This document shows positions 26,312 to 36,900 of a stretch of DNA of 64,000 nt, in pieces. The position numbers and the translations under genes were made by a program. How positions within the stretch are numbered: the first letter of the stretch is position 1; every line of letters begins with the position of its first letter. The notes under the pieces were generated by a model, which was not told the origin of the DNA, did not search any database, and saw only the letters and a program-made list of their open reading frames with translations. Source of the DNA: Pagrus major (Eukaryota > Chordata > Actinopteri > Spariformes > Sparidae); NCBI RefSeq assembly GCF_040436345.1, contig NC_133223.1, positions 10,576,613 through 10,640,612 on the forward strand, written 5' to 3'.

Positions 26312-26371
26312 TTTACCTGACAGAAAGGCCAGTTTCTTCTTGAGGATGGGGAGGATGGTGGTCGCTTCCAT
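12268..26371 (-). CDS. sestd1: SEC14 domain and spectrin repeat-containing protein 1, complete CDS, 18 coding exons
   Basis: Coding exons: 26371-26317, 26133-26025, 24905-24815, 24719-24606, 22029-21916, 21797-21703, 21608-21553, 20359-20288, 19692-19535, 17057-16935, 16686-16492, 16381-16267, 16157-15992, 15025-14944, 14851-14729, 13861-13670, 13418-13315 and 12562-12268. They total 2259 nt, or 752 aa, with every phase closing. The SEC14/CRAL-TRIO part comes first ([19 protein letters not shown] through [14 protein letters not shown] and [13 protein letters not shown]), then spectrin repeats from about residue 240 to 620 (for example [37 protein letters not shown]). The tail is Glu-rich and longer than in the human protein (696 aa, from memory). 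Family knowledge: it is a phosphoinositide-binding scaffold that interacts with TRPC4/5 channels and with Dact1/Vangl2 in planar-polarity signalling. An in-frame ATG 15 nt upstream (26386), the first bases of the exon, could add five residues. The 26371 start has the better Kozak context and matches the human N-terminus. Confidence 0.95.
13222..13308. repeat. (GT)n microsatellite beside a sestd1 5' splice site
   Basis: This is a nearly pure dinucleotide run of about 43 units. In the transcript it reads (CA)n and begins about seven bases after exon end 13315, directly following the donor GTATGT. Confidence 0.95.
15350..15580 (-). mobile_element. tRNA-derived SINE
   Basis: On the minus strand the head carries GGTTCGAATCCCCGG, a near-perfect RNA polymerase III box B, preceded by tRNA-like GTAGAGCGGGTCGTCCAG. 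The body follows (CGGCTGCACGTC, then CTTGAGCAAGATGCTCAAT), as in a widespread teleost SINE that I recognise by eye. It lies in the sestd1 intron between exons ending at 15992 and starting at 15025. The 3' boundary is approximate. Confidence 0.75.
15723..15790. repeat. Near-perfect inverted repeat, about 30-bp arms
   Basis: The arms 15723-15754 and 15761-15790 are complementary apart from a length difference in the T/A run and one substitution, with a 6-base spacer (TCAAGT). The outer part reads ACTGTAATTAACT against AGTTAATTACAGT. It lies in a sestd1 intron, about 140 bases from the SINE. Confidence 0.85.
17058..19534. other. sestd1 intron of about 2.5 kb, nothing recognised
   Basis: This stretch has no exon-like open frame joining the flanking phases, no TE that I recognise, and only a short (CA)n at 19077-19095. 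It is an ordinary intron by eye. Confidence 0.6.
19793..19841. repeat. Inverted repeat, about 22-bp arms
   Basis: The left arm (19793-19815, starting GAGTCTAGCGCAGT) and right arm (19820-19841, ending CTGTGCTAGACTC) pair at about 20 of 22 positions around a 4-base loop. The mismatches would be G-U tolerant in one orientation. It lies in the sestd1 intron just upstream, in transcript sense, of the exon starting at 19692. Confidence 0.8.
20372..20407. repeat. (GA)n microsatellite
   Basis: This is a pure GA run of about 18 units. On the transcript strand it is a (CT)n tract ending about a dozen bases before the acceptor of the sestd1 exon starting at 20359, where it would serve as polypyrimidine tract. 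Confidence 0.9.
21651..21692. repeat. (GT)n microsatellite beside a sestd1 5' splice site
   Basis: It reads (CA)n in the transcript and begins about a dozen bases after exon end 21703 (donor GTGCGT). Confidence 0.9.
22030..24605. other. sestd1 intron of about 2.6 kb
   Basis: No exon was found. At 23160-23235 the phrases GTAAAGCACTTCGAG and TTTACGAATAAAC resemble the 3' tail of an L2-type LINE (weak, from memory). A short TG run is at 23326-23346. I see nothing else. Confidence 0.5.
25953..26014. repeat. (GT)n microsatellite beside a sestd1 5' splice site
   Basis: The run is about 31 units long. On the transcript strand it is (CA)n beginning about eleven bases after exon end 26025 (donor GTACAC). 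Confidence 0.95.
26238..26310. repeat. (GT)n microsatellite beside the first sestd1 coding exon
   Basis: The run is about 36 units long. On the transcript strand it is (CA)n starting six to seven bases after exon end 26317 (donor GTAAAT). Confidence 0.95.
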
Positions 26372-26700
26372 GTTAACGTTGGACATCTGTTGACACACAT
26401 ACACACAATGGATAGATTAATATTTTTCAAGTCAATCTCTGCTGGAGTTAAACTCCAGCAGTCTGAGATCTGAGAGCCAAATCTAGCAGATATCCTCAAA
26501 AGTAATCATATCATTTTGTTAGCATGTAATTCCCTCATTTTTTATTTCCCCTGGACAGTGTTTCCTTGCTGAGCTACATGAGAGAGATACAAACACAAAC
26601 ACATTTTATGCTCTTGTAACTTTGGAAAATACCCACTTAACTTTTCTAAATCAGACTGCTAAAGCCTCACATCTGCCTGAGTAAGCTTTTTCGCACTCAG

Positions 26701-27292
26701 ACACCAGTCCGAAGCTTCATACCACTAATCCACAATCTCAGACAATAGCCCACATTTTTAAAGCACAAGTCCATAATCAAAAACACTAGCCCACAATCTC
26801 AGGAATGGGCCAACAATCTCAGACACACATCCACAATCTCCCACACTAGCCCACTATCTCAGACACTAGCCCACAATCTAAAACACTAGTCCACAATCTC
26901 AGACTCTAGCCCACAATCTCAGACACTAGCCCACAATCTCAGACACTAGCCCACAATCTCAGACTCTAGCCCACAATCTCAGACTCTAGCCCACAATCTC
27001 AGACTCTAGCCCACAATCTCAGACACTAGCCCACAATCTCAGACACTAGCCCACAATCTCAGACACTAGCCCACAATCTCAGACTCTAGCCCACAATCTC
27101 AGACTCTAGCCCACAATCTCAGACTCTAGCCCACAATCTCAGACACTAGCCCACAATCTCAGACTCTAGCCCACAATCTCAGACACTAGCCCACAATCTC
27201 AGACACTAGCCCACAATCTCAGACTCTAGCCCACAATCTCAGACACTAGCCCACAATCTCAGACTCTAGCCCACAATCTCAGACACTAGTCC
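26701..27292. repeat. 20-bp minisatellite in sestd1 intron 1
   Basis: The unit is AGACTCTAGCCCACAATCTC, with a one-base variant AGACACTAGCC. From about 26860 to 27285 the units are almost perfect, and the T and A variants are interspersed. The left end is more degenerate (ACAATAGCCC, ACACATCCAC). Diverged units reappear at 27432-27515 and near 27705-27740, beyond two inserted elements. Confidence 0.95.
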
Positions 27293-27431
27293 AAGAGAGC
27301 CTTTTCTGTGCTTTTTTTTACCAGGGTGGTGATGTGTGATGACCAAGATATGTTCTCAGTGATGGTAATTCCAAGGAACCTAAAACTGTTTACCAGCTCC
27401 ACCTTAGATCCCCTGATGTAGACGGTGCGCC
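27293..27431 (-). mobile_element. Non-LTR retrotransposon reverse-transcriptase fragment
   Basis: The minus strand encodes VYIRGSKVELVNSFRFLGI and then TENISWSSHITTLVKKS, a pattern typical of the region after the catalytic domain of fish LINE reverse transcriptases. Only about 45 residues are left, with no catalytic motif. It is embedded in the minisatellite. Confidence 0.75.
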
Positions 27432-27519
27432 ATAGACCACAATCAGAGACACTGGCCCATAGTCTCACTATCCCATAGTCTATAATTCAAGTCCACAGGC
27501 AAAGACTCTAGCCAAGGAA

Positions 27520-27705
27520 ACCACAGGAGCTGAGCTGGTGGAGCGTGTGTCCCATGTACAGAGGCTGTGTCCTCGCTGTGGGGTTAGAGTCCGGCCTGCG
27601 GCCCTTTGCTGCATGTCATCCCCACCTCTCTCATCTTGTTTCCTGTCAACTCTCAAGCTGTCCTATCAAATAAAGCCATGAAAGGCCCAAAAAAGAAAAA
27701 AAAAA
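27520..27705 (+). mobile_element. tRNA-derived SINE with A-rich tail
   Basis: The head GCTGGTGGAGCGTGTG and a box-B-like GGTTAGAGTCC are followed by CGGCCCTTTGCTGCATGTCA, a body common in teleost SINEs. The element ends in CAAATAAAGCCATGAAAGGC and a poly-A-like stretch (AAAAAAGAAAAAAAAAA). It is intronic in sestd1 and inserted near degenerate minisatellite units. Confidence 0.7.
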
Positions 27706-27931
27706 GACCGTAGCCAAAAGCTTAGACACTAGTCGACACCTTTGTGAACTATCTGTCACTATTCAATCAGACAATAAACGCAAAACTCTGAATGAAGTGT
27801 TGTTACTATACGGACATCATTACAGATATATGGATCAAATAGGTCAAACATGTCCAGAGAGCGCAGTAATCTCACTGCTCAGATGATAAACACAATGTAA
27901 GTCGACACAGAATCGTGATCGTGACTGTGAC

Positions 27932-27989
27932 TTGTCTGTGTTGCTACAGTGTTTCTGACCCAGTAGAAACACTGTAGCAACACAGACAA
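27932..27989. repeat. Perfect inverted repeat, 25-bp arms, 8-base spacer
   Basis: The arms 27932-27956 (starting TTGTCTGTGTTGCTACAG) and 27965-27989 (ending GTAGCAACACAGACAA) are exact reverse complements around GACCCAGT. Transcribed from either strand it would form a stable hairpin. It lies in sestd1 intron 1. Confidence 0.95.
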
Positions 27990-29641
27990 TCCCCCCTCCC
28001 CTAAATTATTATAGGGATATCATAGAGACAGCACAGGGATTTTCCATAAGGATTTTCCCTCAGATGGCATTTCTCCCAGCAGATTCAGATTAATGGATCA
28101 ACATGCAGCTTGGCCTGTGCTCTTCTGTCTGTGTGTTTACGCAGTTAAAGCCTTTAGTCAGTAAAATCAGTCAGTTAGCATTTCTGTCAATTGATTTTCA
28201 TTTTAGTTATAATAATATATAATAATCAATAGATTAAATTGGTTCTAAGGCAGCCCTGGTTTGAACTGCAGGAGAGCACCAATACAGGAGCTCACCTGTT
28301 TTCTCTGTCTGACAGAGTATCTCTGCACCACTCTTTGACTGGTTCAACATCTGGGACTGTGTTAACTCTCTCTCTGCACTTTGCTGGTTTGAATTACCAT
28401 TGTTACATAATCCAGTGACAGATACTGGTTTATATAATGTATAATGTCTTATTCAATGCTCTGAGGGTTAGATCAGAGGATCGATTCCACTCTCATGTGT
28501 AAATGCTAAACATTCAGCTACAGCCAGCAGCTGGTTAGATTAGCTTAGCAGAAAGACTTGGAATAGAGAGAAGCAACTTGCCTGGCTCTGTCCGCTTACC
28601 AGGACCAGTCTTGCATTTATGTGTCGGACTACAGACTGAACAAGACGTACTGTACAGTGAGGTGTTAATAAGTGATTTCACCTTTTGCCCTTTAAGACAA
28701 AACCAGGCAAACTGTTGTCCTGTTCCCAGTGTTCACACTCGGCTTAGTTAACCAGCTCCAGACTCCAGCTTCATATTCAACAACAGCTGACGTTTGAGTG
28801 ATATCAATCTTCTCATGTAACTTTCAGGAACAAAGTGAATGAGTGTATTTACCAAAACGCTGAATGACTCCTTGTTGTTGTTGTTTCCATCTAACTGTGT
28901 GTTTGTAGGCGCTTGTTTTCATTGTGAGTCTTATCCTGACCCACATTTGTGTAATAACATTCAAATAGTGGACTGTTGTTAATCAAATCTGAACAAACCA
29001 CACCCACACAGCACTAATGAAATGGATCAGGTGAGTGTTTTTACTATTGATAAATAAAAAGATTAAATTGCTTTCCCCAAAGTTTAACTCGCTTTGTTTG
29101 TTATTGTTATTTGTTGTTATTCTAGTAATGAGTATTTTAGTTCCGGAGAAAAACTCACAACCAAGAGGCAGAGTTTATTTTTCTGCTGTTGCGAAATATT
29201 TTTGCTCGGCTGGACTTTGTTCCAAAAATGATGAATCCAACAGACTTTTTTAATACAAATGTTATCAGGCTATTACACCATCACTCTCAGTCGTAGTAAC
29301 ACTAGTAGAAGTAGTAGTAGCTGCAGTTTAGACTATGAATGAATCCGGTCACTGCACTGCAGGACCAGTCCGTCCTGCTGCAGGGCTTCATCCTCCACCT
29401 TCCTCCCGCACAGCCTGCCTGCCTGCCTGCCTGCGGCCTGGCTGCAGCTGCAGGACGGCCCCGGCCCGGCTCGGTTTGCCTCGGCTTGGTTCGGCTCGGC
29501 CCACAGACACAATGACCTACATTCAGCAGCTGCAGGCTGCGGCGGCCGCGGTCCTAACCTCCCTCATCCCATCCTCGATCCACTCAGGCATTGATAACTT
29601 CAGGAATCGGCACTAAGTATAGATCAGGCTGATTTTCTTAC

Positions 29642-29900
29642 CTTTCAGTCAAATCTGCAGCATTATACTGTCCCGATTTTTTCTCCTGGTCCTCCTCCTC
29701 TTCTCCTCTGTCTCTCCGTCTCCTCTGCAGCTCTGCCTCTCGCCTTCCTCCTCCTCCTCCTCCTCTTTTGCCTCTTTTGGCTGATTTAACAGCGAATGTT
29801 TATTCTGTGAACCATTAAAAGAGTGAAGATCTCTGCTCGCTATCGTTCGCTTTCAACAACAGTGAAGACACACAGGGACCAGGCGGTGGACCTCGCTGCT
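29642..29900 (-). other. sestd1: Likely sestd1 5' noncoding exon and promoter-proximal region
   Basis: On the minus strand this purine-rich stretch ends in CTGAAAG followed by GTAAGAAAAT, a strong 5' splice site at 29642/29641. It would splice to the acceptor CAACAG before 26386, the exon carrying the start codon. The start of intron 1 (about 29400-29560) is very GC/CpG-rich, as near many vertebrate promoters. The transcription start is unknown and the upstream boundary is approximate. Confidence 0.55.
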
Positions 29901-30399
29901 CTGCGCAGCCGCAGTGCAGCCGACAGAAAAAATGCGGTTTCCGGTGAAGCGACATTCCAAATTAAAGCCTGGATCGTGTTGGAAACATCAAAGGCTGGGA
30001 CACGTTATATATACATTTATACATATATTATATTTACAATTTGTAATGGTTCAATTTTTTGTAGAAATTTACTATTTTTGTATGTATCTATTTTCTATTC
30101 CTTATTCAGTCAAGTTTATTTTAGTTAAGGCGCTAATTTTACCTACTAGGCTATATGTAAATGTATAATGATACCTCATATTTATTAATTGATTGGATCT
30201 TTAGTTTTAATCTGAATCTGCAAACGTGTAACAGTACCTGACTGTTTAATGTAGCAAAGAGTAAAAAGTCCAATATTTGCCTCATAATTGCAGTGGAGCC
30301 AGAGTAAAAGCTTGCTGGCTCAAATGGAGCGGCCCAAGTAAAGTACCATTACCTACAAATTGTACACTAGTCGAGTTAATGTACTTAATTATTTTCTAC

Positions 30400-30720
30400 C
30401 ACTGGATTGAAACAAGACTAGTGTTTACATTTGCCCTATAGAGGTCCTGTGTGGCTGCAATGGTCTGTACAGAAAGCCAAACTGTTGGATAAACCAAAGC
30501 ATTGGACAAATGGAGATATTGACCTGAGGAAAAGTCCCCAAAGGTAACAAAGACTATAAACCTCTGCATCAAATTGCATGGCAATCCATCCACCAGATGT
30601 TGAGACATTTCACTCTGAACCACAGATTTCAACTTCATGGTGCTAGTGGAAAAGTCAGGGAGTCACTAAAGTCATTGGATCCATCCTCTGGGAAACATGA
30701 CAGTCCAATCCCTTCTGTAG
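30400..30720. repeat. Probable fish interspersed repeat fragment
   Basis: Phrases such as AATTGCATGGCAATCCATCC and GTTGAGACATTTCACTCTGA, then GGTGCTAGTGGAAAAGTCAG, match a repeat I recall as very common in percomorph genomes. A related fragment (GTGGTGCTAAGGAAAGGTCA) is at about 37045-37075. Confidence 0.45.
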
Positions 30721-30984
30721 ATGTAGACATATTTAAATTAATAAGTGAGAAATTTGAGAAATTTAAAACAATTCAATAACTTGCCCCTACTCTTTAAAGA
30801 ACTCTGCATCGTGGCCATCTGGGAACATTCTGTCCTTTAAACCAGTGGGGCCGTTCTGGGAACGTACAATTTCTAGCTGGGCTGTTTGCAGGAAGCATGT
30901 AATGAACTCTGTGAATGTAGAGCAAGAAGACTTGGAGGGGGAGGTTCTGATCAAAATCATGACATATGAAATGCTCTCCTTTGT

Positions 30985-31900
30985 CCAGGAGGCCTGCACC
31001 AAGTTCACAACAACACCTTCAGAACACGTCACAGTTTACAATGACCACAAACACCTGGAAGATATGTTTGATATAAGCCACTGCTGTCTGCCCCCATGTT
31101 CATCCAGAGAATGGGCCTTCCACTCCACTGGTGCAAGTACAACCTCACAATAAAGTAAAGGAGAACCAAGGACATGGGCTAGACACTATCCAGAGTGCAG
31201 CTCTGGCTGTGCTCACTGGAGGTGGCTGGTATGCATAAAGTGTGTAGTCTAAAGAGTCTGAAACTGCAACAGGTGTTCTGATATTCAAAAGAAGCTACCC
31301 CGACAGCCACTCCAACCAAAAGAGACATCTGAGTTACCATTTGAGGTGGTGGTTTCCCATCTGTTTGAGTTGACTGCAAACAGTACATCATTGACTACTA
31401 CTCCAAGTTCATAGAGGCAGAGGAACTGCAAGACATGCACAGCTGCTCTACCATCAAAGCTCTGACAATCCATTTCAGCAGATACTGCAGACTCACCACT
31501 TTCAGAAAGGACGAAGGGCCGTAGTACTCCTGTGAGTAGTTCTCCTACTTCTGTGATATGGTATCTCACACAGATCATCCTCACCACACATGCTTTCATG
31601 CAGACTGTGAAGAAAATGTGGAGTAAAGCTTCAAACTTCTCAAATAGCTACTGCTCACCAGCCCCTCATGGGCAGGAGACTGTCTAGTGCTAGGGTGCTC
31701 CTTAGCCCCACAGCCTACAACACCATCCAAGTCAACCACCTGCTGGATTGAAGCAAGGTCATCCAAAAACATCACCACAACCACAAGACAGCAGGTTAAC
31801 CTTGTGACTTTGGGACCTGGAGGTGAGATTAGGATTCAACCTTATCCTGGCAACCAGCCCTGGGAATTGTTGTCCCATTAATGTATATTATGGAAAATGG
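30985..31900 (+). pseudogene. Decayed Ty3/Gypsy-type pol remnant (RNase H and integrase regions)
   Basis: The plus strand encodes NDHKHLEDMF near 31040-31070, resembling the TDHKPLE motif of Gypsy RNase H. About 330 bases further on is IIDYYSKFIEAEEL (31384-31425), resembling the DYYSKF/YIE motif of Gypsy integrase cores. Stops and frame changes separate the blocks, and no LTRs are visible nearby. It is an old, non-functional fragment lying between sestd1 and the slc22 gene. The family assignment is from motif memory. Confidence 0.65.
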
Positions 31901-33304
31901 AAAGAATGAATAGGCCTACAACCGTACCAGCCAGCACCTTTGATCAAGAGTACAGCCAGTTTATCCAACTAACTAATGACTATGTGAAGAGCTATGGACT
32001 GGGCAACCATACCATGAAAGCGCAGCATTGTCCAGCCTCCCCTGGACTGAGAGCTGCTCACCTGTGATTTCAAGTACTTTACATTTTCTGTCCAAATTCG
32101 CTATGTGTTCAAAGATTGCCTTGAAGAATATATGTTTGAGTTTTATCTGTAAAAACCCGCTGCTACATATTTGGTTTGTAAAAACGTGTATTTTCCATGC
32201 TTTTACTTTGGAGGCCCGATCACCTTGTGCGGTAAAAACCCTTTGCAGCTTCATAGAGCTGGAGTCCTGAGAATGGGTTGCAATTTTGAACTTGTATACA
32301 TTGTTTGTATGTATTTGAAGTTCTTGAATAAAAAATAATAATACTTAAAATAAATAAATACATAAAGCTGAATCCTGTGGCGGAGCAAGATATAGACAAG
32401 CCACGCCCTATTCAGTTCAGACTACTGTGGCGTTCATATGCCCTCAGAAACTGCAAAATCCGACGGTCAGGATTAAATTAAATCAATAAACTTTATGAAG
32501 ACACAACGTAGAATCAACTAAATGAAAACATGTTAAGATTATTCGTAATTATAATAGAATTATTATTTAAAGAAATCATTATGTCAATATATACACATTG
32601 ATATTTTTATTCACTGTATTGGAAGAAAATGAACAATAAATTCTTTATATACATAACAAAAAATATAAGTTTGTATTGCCAACTCTTAATCTTACATTTT
32701 AGCATTGCTCCTGCTGCTCCAGTAGTAAAATGAAAGCTCTCATGAAGACTGTACAGAAAACTGATTCATGATTTCTTTCTTTCCACTCATATTTTATATT
32801 TCATTTTTTCATATCTATCATATTTATCATATGCATGCTAAGACTGATTGTCATGTCATGTTTATCTTCTCTAACAACCATTCTTTTTAATCCATGGGAG
32901 GAAACCCAGTAAATTACACCTACAGCAAGCAAAGTAAAGTGCTGTGTGATTTTAAATGTCCCTTTTAAAGTTACGCTGATTTCAGTTTTTCCTTTAGCTT
33001 TAATGAAAAAAACACAGCCTTTATGTGAGTCCTTATTTTTCTGTGAAAATTTCCAACATATTTTTTTTGTTCATGCTGTATGGAAATGCAATAAACAGTT
33101 GTGATTATTCATAGGGTGTCAGTGAATGCATCATTGCAGGCTCTGCAGGTCCTCTCTCAGAGATCACAAGTCATTAACAACGACACGATCCTGACAAAAT
33201 AGAATAAAATCACATTTTAGAATAAAACCAAGGTTGTGGTGTTTTTTAAGCAGTTATTATGTCGTCCATAGTTTGTTTTTTCATTTTGTTGTCTGTCAGG
33301 AGTC
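31901..33304. other. Intergenic DNA and slc22 3' UTR
   Basis: This is AT-rich non-coding sequence. The part next to 33304 is presumably the slc22 3' UTR. I could not place a confident AATAAA signal on the minus strand. No other gene is seen. Confidence 0.5.
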
Positions 33305-33860
33305 TTATAGATGAGTTGTGCAGATGATCTCAGGTGCAGAAGTCTGGTCCTTCGCTGATTTCTTTGGAAGTGGGGTGGAGGCCCACGGCCACCTGAACCT
33401 GGAGGTAAGATGAAAAGAGCTGCATTATTCAAGCTCCACTCACAGTGTTGTTGTTTTTCATCCCATTGTCAAGTGTACATAACATCTTGTTCTATACTTT
33501 TTAATTTGGTGTATTGTCTTTCATACATGTTTTGAAAATATATTTAATGTTCTAAGTGCTGTATCATATCGTTGCCTGTGATACAGCACTTGGAATTACC
33601 ATGAGCTGACAACACTGCTGTCGGTCAACAGTGACAAGCTCCACTACTAAAAGCTATTGATGATGAAAATGGTGAGTCAGTATAGTAAGTTCAGTTTAAA
33701 AGTTTGTTAAAAAAGATTCGCTTGTACATGTATTGAACACCTTTTATTGGTTTGCAGGAATATGATACTAATATCTAACAGCACCTACACTTGTTTTTGT
33801 CACCAGCACAGCTATCTGTGATAAAGTGGAGCAAACCTGGACAAACAGCACAACCCTCCC

Positions 33861-33938
<78 letters not shown>

Positions 33939-36900
33939 GAACTGTTTAATCTGACTGACTTCTGTATGAGCCCCATCTGCTGGATGGTGTCAGGCAGCGG
34001 CTGTCTGAGGGTCTCAGGCAGGAAGAGGCAGAGTGGAACACTGAATAGTGACAGAGAACCCACGACGATCCACGGCAGGAACTCACTCAACACAACTGGA
34101 GACAAAACCAGACCGCAAATCAGACCTGCCTCCTGAAGCAGGGGTCCTGCCAAAAATGCATCTACAGAGTAAAACAGCTGTCATTTCTGGCATTTGCAGA
34201 CAGTGGATCGATTTTAAATATGTCTGGGAGTGGGTTTATTCAGTCTGTGAGAGTAATGAACGAGAAGGAGCTGTTTGATGAAGAGCTGCAGGTGACAGGA
34301 TTTAAACCTCCAATTTCTCAGTGAGGTAACAACTCCTTTCCCTCATTAACGTTATCAGGTTCCCTATTATCACTGAGTTTATTTAACTTTGACAACCAAT
34401 CCTCCGCTATTAAACCCTCCTAACTCCATGCTAAAAGTAAAATGTGACTCCCCTTTTGTATTATTATCTTAATAATGGAAATACAAAACTACATTTTGAG
34501 AAATATTGCTTACTTGAACTCTGAAGTGGCCCTCCTACAAGAAAACAATACCAGCAGTAGCCTCAAGCTAAGCCCCTGACATACAGTAAATCCAAACTAG
34601 GTCTACAATTGTTGTTTGTTTTTTTTTCAGATAGATATCTCAAAACCTCACCAGATAAAACTAAAACTATCTGTATCATTATATTCAACTAAGGGCAACT
34701 GGAAAAACATTGTTGTTTTGTCATTTAGGTGAAGCCAGAGCTACAGCTCCTACTACAACTGGCATGGGTGGTGCTGCTACCAAAATGCTTCTCTGCAGAC
34801 CGAAGAGAAAGTCACACTAGAGACCATCTTGTGATGGGACCACACCAGCCGCGCCAACCGGCAACATGATGATGTTTCATAAATAAAGAACTTCACACAT
34901 AGACAAACTGGTTCAAACAAACCATATTGATCATATTAAACTGAAGGTATTTTATATACACTGTCTGTAGTATGATGTATGAAGTAAAGGATCTCACCCA
35001 GCTGCAACAGGTATGAAGAAACAGAGGACCCCACTCTGGTGAACATGGCACAAGACGACATTGCTGTGTTCCTGATGACTGTGGGAAACACCTCACCAGT
35101 GAATACGTACAACACCCCACTGCAGGCCACAATGGCGAATTTACCCAGCAACACCAGGGTCAGAGTGACAGCTGGATGACCTGCAGGCAGGAGTAGGGCT
35201 TTAAGCTAGTGATGGGAGAAACAAAGCATTCTTGAAGCACTGAACCTCTGCCCTGAATAGCAACTGCCCAATCATACCATGACTTGGCACTGCAGGCCTG
35301 TCAAGTTTTGCATCTCTCAACATGTGTGGTGTGCATGGGGCATAAATAAAAGAGGCATTTTGTACATAAAGAGTGTGGAGGGTGGCGTCATCTTAGTCTT
35401 TTCACCCAGGAATAGATTCTACAGTGTGTTTATCTTCTCTTACATAAACTGCAGCCACTAGCATGACTGACCACCAACATAATTTACAGTAGGATGTTAG
35501 TGTTAATTTTAAAGTTGAAGAGCAATAGCTAGCTACATCATTTGCTTGGACTGCAGGTTACATTAGTAAAATCCCTGTTCAGGACTGAAATAACCCCTGT
35601 GTCAGAGCCAAGGTGCTATTGTTTCAGGGAAACATTATTTGATCTGTCCTGCACATTCATTGGTTTGGGCAGATTCCACTCAAGAAACTTATTATCTGGG
35701 ATACTATTACATTTGCCAAATACAGCCTTTTATTCTTGTAAAAGTGAAAAGCCAATCTTACTTGAGAACTGCTTGTGCAGGTATGTTTTTCTAAACCCAC
35801 TATAATGTCACCCATTGCTTTGTGGAACACTGTTTTGAAGTCTCGAGCATTATGCCCTCACCATTTTGGATCCATAAGTGACCATATTTGGACGAGAAGG
35901 TGACGCTGGGGATAATATCCTGATTGGATCTGACTGACAACCCGAGGACACGCTGTCATAGCAACTTGTAAATCACAAGGTATCCATGACCTAAGGATAC
36001 CCTGCTTCATTGTATTTTTTACTATAATTTACAAAATTATCATCATGGTGTATTGAAGGAGAATTGGAACAAGCGATTGAAACCATAAACTCATTAGGAA
36101 ACTGTTTACTGAAGTTATAAATCAAGTGAGAAGTAGGGTTATTTTTGCATAAGCTTAAATACCATTGGACTTCTTTTTGAAACCAGTGGAGTCGCCCCCG
36201 AGAAAGAAGCCAGGTTAAAGGCACTTCCACATTGGCTTAACTTTTCAGCTGCAAGCTCTGTCAGTCTATGGTGAGAACACAGTCCCGCTAACGGTTTCAC
36301 ATTACTCCACTGATCAGCAGATGATGGTGCTAACACAATGAAAATGCAGCAACGTGCCTTCAAAAGCAGGGAACAGGATGACTGCAAAGTTAATAATAAT
36401 GTCAACAATGCCAGATCCAGATCCTTGTCAGGCATAGCACACGTCACTGAAAAATCAATTTTGTTGAAACTGATTAACGGTCTGAATAATTTTTCAATAA
36501 GTTGAATCTGTATATTCAAGCATAAAGAAACTAAACAGTGGTGTACAGCTAGTTTGTCTTACCGTGCAGAGTTATCTGGATGAGGAGCAGAGCTAGTGCC
36601 CCCAGCAGGGCGAGGCTGATAAAGGACTGACGACGAGGAAAACTGCGTGCCAGCAGCCAGCTGGCAGCGTATGCTGGCAGCTCAACAACTGTCATCAGGA
36701 AGTAGTTTAGGTAGGGGTTGCCAGAGAGAATAGATATGTTGAATGACAGTCCAAAATAGTTCATGCCAACAGAAAACCTGCAAATAAGAAGGGAGCAAAA
36801 CTTAAACTCAAACTCTACAGTCATGTTAGCTGCCGCTTGGCCGCATCGTTGCTTACAGCAACAGTATGAAAGTGTTGGGCAGAGGGAACAACACACTGAT

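Noticed and set aside
12268-26371. Assignment of the spectrin-repeat gene as trio or kalirin
   Set aside because: Those also start with SEC14 and spectrin repeats but continue into RhoGEF domains. This CDS ends after the spectrin repeats and matches SESTD1 almost word for word.
29335-29616. Open frame of 93 codons in GC-rich DNA near the sestd1 5' end
   Set aside because: Its composition follows the CpG-rich promoter region and a CCTG repeat. It is antisense to sestd1 intron 1 and has no family similarity that I can see.
34096-34146. Longer version of slc22 exon 10 starting at the upstream acceptor (34147)
   Set aside because: It is open and in frame but adds 17 residues. The acceptor before 34095 restores the 136-nt family exon size and aligns directly with SLC22A5.
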